Shown: in pieces, positions 6,093 to 7,311 of the stretch
How the letters are laid out: each line of letters begins with the position of its first letter
Position numbering within the stretch: the first letter of the stretch is position 1
Source: a bacterium
GTDB lineage: Bacteria; SZUA-79; Acidulodesulfobacterales; Acidulodesulfobacteraceae
DNA length: 7,311 bases
NCBI GenBank assembly: GCA_021781285.1
Contig: JAJXXD010000003.1
Span: forward strand, 1-7,311
Direction: 5' to 3'
Translations under genes and position numbers: made by a program
The notes under the pieces: generated by a model
Seen by the model: the letters and a program-made list of their open reading frames with translations, nothing else
What the model was told of the DNA's origin: nothing
Databases searched by the model: none

Positions 6093-6467
6093 ATGAATAA
6101 CACGGTAAAAAAAATAAAGAGCGGATTTTCGACTTATCTACTTGACGAAGCCGTCGTTAGAGAAAAGGAAGGGCGGGAAAAATTGAGATTGGATGTTTTA
6201 AAGAAATTGAATTATATTATCGGCAGGCTGTATCTGGAAGTTCCTTTTAATGAAGCATATATATTCGGTTCCGTTACAAAACCGTATGAATTTTCGGAAA
6301 ATTCCGATGCGGATATCGGCTTTCTGGGACTTAAAGACGAATATTTTTTTAAAACGATGGCCTTTATCTCTAGAGAAATAAACATGGACGTGGATGTTAT
6401 ACAGCTTGAGCGCTCCAGATTTGCCAAAGAGATAAAAAAAGAAGGCGTAAAGGTAATATTGAGATAA
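6093..6467 (+). CDS. mntA: MntA-like nucleotidyltransferase antitoxin (MNT domain)
   Basis: This 124-aa protein is a minimal nucleotidyltransferase of the DNA polymerase beta superfamily. The core is at about residues 33-124: a first helix, then YIFGS (56-60), D72-A-D74 and a third acidic strand D99-V-D101-VI, giving the catalytic triad of the GSx(n)DxD family. The N-terminal stretch (about 14-35, YLLDEAVVREKEGREKLR) resembles extensions in related MNT proteins and supports the ATG start, although no strong ribosome-binding site is visible. In the characterised Shewanella system MntA neutralises the HepT toxin by transferring AMP groups to a tyrosine. The toxin-like partner gene begins 8 bp downstream, in the usual operon pairing. 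The GS-to-DxD spacing is 11 residues, one more than the GSX10DXD usually quoted. Function is inferred from motif and neighbour. A well-formed promoter lies about 100 bp upstream. Confidence 0.88.
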   Translation: MNNTVKKIKSGFSTYLLDEAVVREKEGREKLRLDVLKKLNYIIGRLYLEVPFNEAYIFGSVTKPYEFSENSDADIGFLGLKDEYFFKTMAFISREINMDVDVIQLERSRFAKEIKKEGVKVILR

Positions 6468-6475
6468 AACGGAAA

Positions 6476-6946
6476 ATGGATAAAGAAGAAATAGCGGTTT
6501 TAAAAGCCCAAATAGATTCGCAGATAGGAGAAATAGAAAATATTTATGCGAAGATAGAAAAAAGAAAACGGATAGAAGGAATAACCGCCGTCGAAAGTAT
6601 CTCTTATCAATTGCATAACTTATATTCCGCATTCGAAGACCTTTTTAAAATAACGGCTAAAGCGTTCGAGAATCATATAAACGATATAAGCCGATATCAT
6701 ACCGAGCTTTTAAAGCGGATGACCATACATATCGAAGGGGTAAGACCTTCGCTGATATCGAAAGAAAGCTATATGTTATTAGACAGTTTAAGGAGTTTCA
6801 GGCATTTTTTCAGGCATGCCTACGGATACGAACTAGACGAAAGAAAAGTAGATATCGTTCTTGAAGATGCCGCAAGACTGAAGAAGATTTATAAAAAAGA
6901 TATTAAAAGGTTTTTGAATAAATTATCCAACGAGGTTGTGGATTAA
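6476..6946 (+). CDS. hepT: HepT-like HEPN ribonuclease toxin
   Basis: This 156-aa, mostly helical protein carries the HEPN RNase motif R109-HFFR-H114-A-Y116, a full RX4HXY. In characterised HepT toxins Arg and His are needed for RNA cleavage, and the Tyr is the residue modified by MntA. An N-terminal coiled-coil-like helix (about 3-33) is followed by a helix with YQLHNLYSAFEDLFKI (44-59), which is typical of HEPN folds. The protein is somewhat longer than many DUF86-type HepT toxins and may belong to a divergent HepT-like subfamily. It lies 8 bp after the nucleotidyltransferase gene; the ribosome-binding site is weak (ACGGAAA), so translation may be coupled to mntA. It likely acts as a cytosolic toxin in stress or phage defence; this is known for the family, not shown here. 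Its 3' end faces a convergent gene 28 bp away. Confidence 0.88.
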   Translation: MDKEEIAVLKAQIDSQIGEIENIYAKIEKRKRIEGITAVESISYQLHNLYSAFEDLFKITAKAFENHINDISRYHTELLKRMTIHIEGVRPSLISKESYMLLDSLRSFRHFFRHAYGYELDERKVDIVLEDAARLKKIYKKDIKRFLNKLSNEVVD

Positions 6947-6974
6947 CTAATAGGAATGTATTTATCGGGTTATA

Positions 6975-7311
6975 CTAATTTTTAACGTATATGCCGGAAG
7001 AAGATTTTATGCTTTCCGATAAAATATCGAATAACGATTCGATATCGAATACGGTTTGAAATTTTTTCCTTTCCGTTTCCAACAAACGTTCGCTTTCGGA
7101 AAGTTTGTCTATTCCTTTGAGCATAGAGTCTAATTCTGTTTTAATTTCAATATCCGGTTCCCCGTCTCCGGCTTTCAGTATTTCTTCCAGCCTGCGCCCT
7201 CCTATAGCCATTAAATTTTTTAAAGAAGAACAGTTAATAATTTCGTTTTCCAACTGCGTCCTTTTTTGTATAATTTCTTTATAATTTTCCAGATCTTCTC
7301 CTATAATGCCG
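6975..7311 (-). CDS. Hypothetical protein, C-terminal part, runs off the window
   Basis: The minus-strand frame is open from the right edge to a TAG stop, giving at least 112 residues. A TTG at 7251-7253 could be read as a start, but the frame continues upstream without a stop (residues GIIGEDLENYKEIIQKRTQ), so I treat it as the end of a longer gene. The sequence is Glu/Lys/Leu-rich and helical, with heptad-like spacing of Leu and Ile (for example in the TELDSMLKGIDKLSESERLL stretch), suggesting a coiled coil. No cysteine cluster, membrane segment or catalytic motif is visible. I do not recognise the family; a small flagellar chaperone-like or structural helical protein would be compatible, but nothing supports one choice. 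It converges with hepT. Confidence 0.6.
   Translation of the reverse strand, partial: GIIGEDLENYKEIIQKRTQLENEIINCSSLKNLMAIGGRRLEEILKAGDGEPDIEIKTELDSMLKGIDKLSESERLLETERKKFQTVFDIESLFDILSESIKSSSGIYVKN

Noticed and set aside
6198..6632. Minus-strand frames opposite mntA/hepT, rich in Phe and Leu
   Set aside because: The hydrophobic composition is what antisense reading of Lys/Glu-rich, AT-rich genes gives. The plus strand holds two clear motif-bearing proteins here.
6947..6974. Possible bidirectional terminator between hepT and the right-edge gene
   Set aside because: The 28-bp gap contains no stable inverted repeat.
1..7311. CRISPR array, tRNA or rRNA gene, insertion sequence
   Set aside because: No regularly spaced repeats, no cloverleaf-like or rRNA-like sequence, and no transposase or terminal inverted repeats were seen.

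Overview
The window is AT-rich DNA, probably from an anaerobic or microaerobic, motile, Gram-negative bacterium. Two membrane sensors carry periplasmic CxxCH haem c motifs, there are two chemoreceptors and a diguanylate cyclase, and a Fis-type (NtrC-like) regulator tail lies at the left edge. This combination fits metal-, sulfate- or sulfur-respiring lineages (Geobacter-like, Nitrospirota, Deferribacterota and similar). The sequence alone does not fix the phylum.

Layout. Positions 3-245 (+) hold the C-terminus of a Fis-type HTH regulator. Its stop codon interlocks with that of the convergent signalling cluster. On the minus strand, in transcription order: an unknown 174-aa protein (5818-5294), a membrane haem-c chemoreceptor (5192-3573), a cytosolic chemoreceptor with a C-terminal CZB zinc-binding domain (3554-2169), and a membrane haem-c diguanylate cyclase with a cysteine-rich GAF-like middle domain (2185-242). 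The last three are tightly packed (18-bp gap, then 17-bp overlap) and look like one operon. On the plus strand, 6093-6946 is a two-gene MntA/HepT (MNT-HEPN) toxin-antitoxin operon. A partial coiled-coil-like gene of unknown function enters from the right edge (7311-6975, minus). No stretch over 300 bp lacks a gene. The longest gap, 5819-6092 (274 bp), holds two divergent promoters, a C10 tract and a perfect inverted repeat.

How the genes work together. The chemoreceptor and the cyclase share the same kind of periplasmic haem domain, so one type of redox or gas/ligand signal could steer both swimming (through CheA, not in the window) and c-di-GMP. The CZB receptor between them would add a cytosolic zinc/redox input.

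The most notable regulatory element is the promoter candidate for the 174-aa gene. It has a perfect TTGACA -35, a 17-bp spacer containing ten consecutive G, and a TATTAT -10, which is the layout of the slippage-controlled promoters known from Neisseria. A 23-bp perfect inverted repeat lies at its predicted start site. This would be a phase-variable, possibly operator-controlled gene next to a toxin-antitoxin pair.
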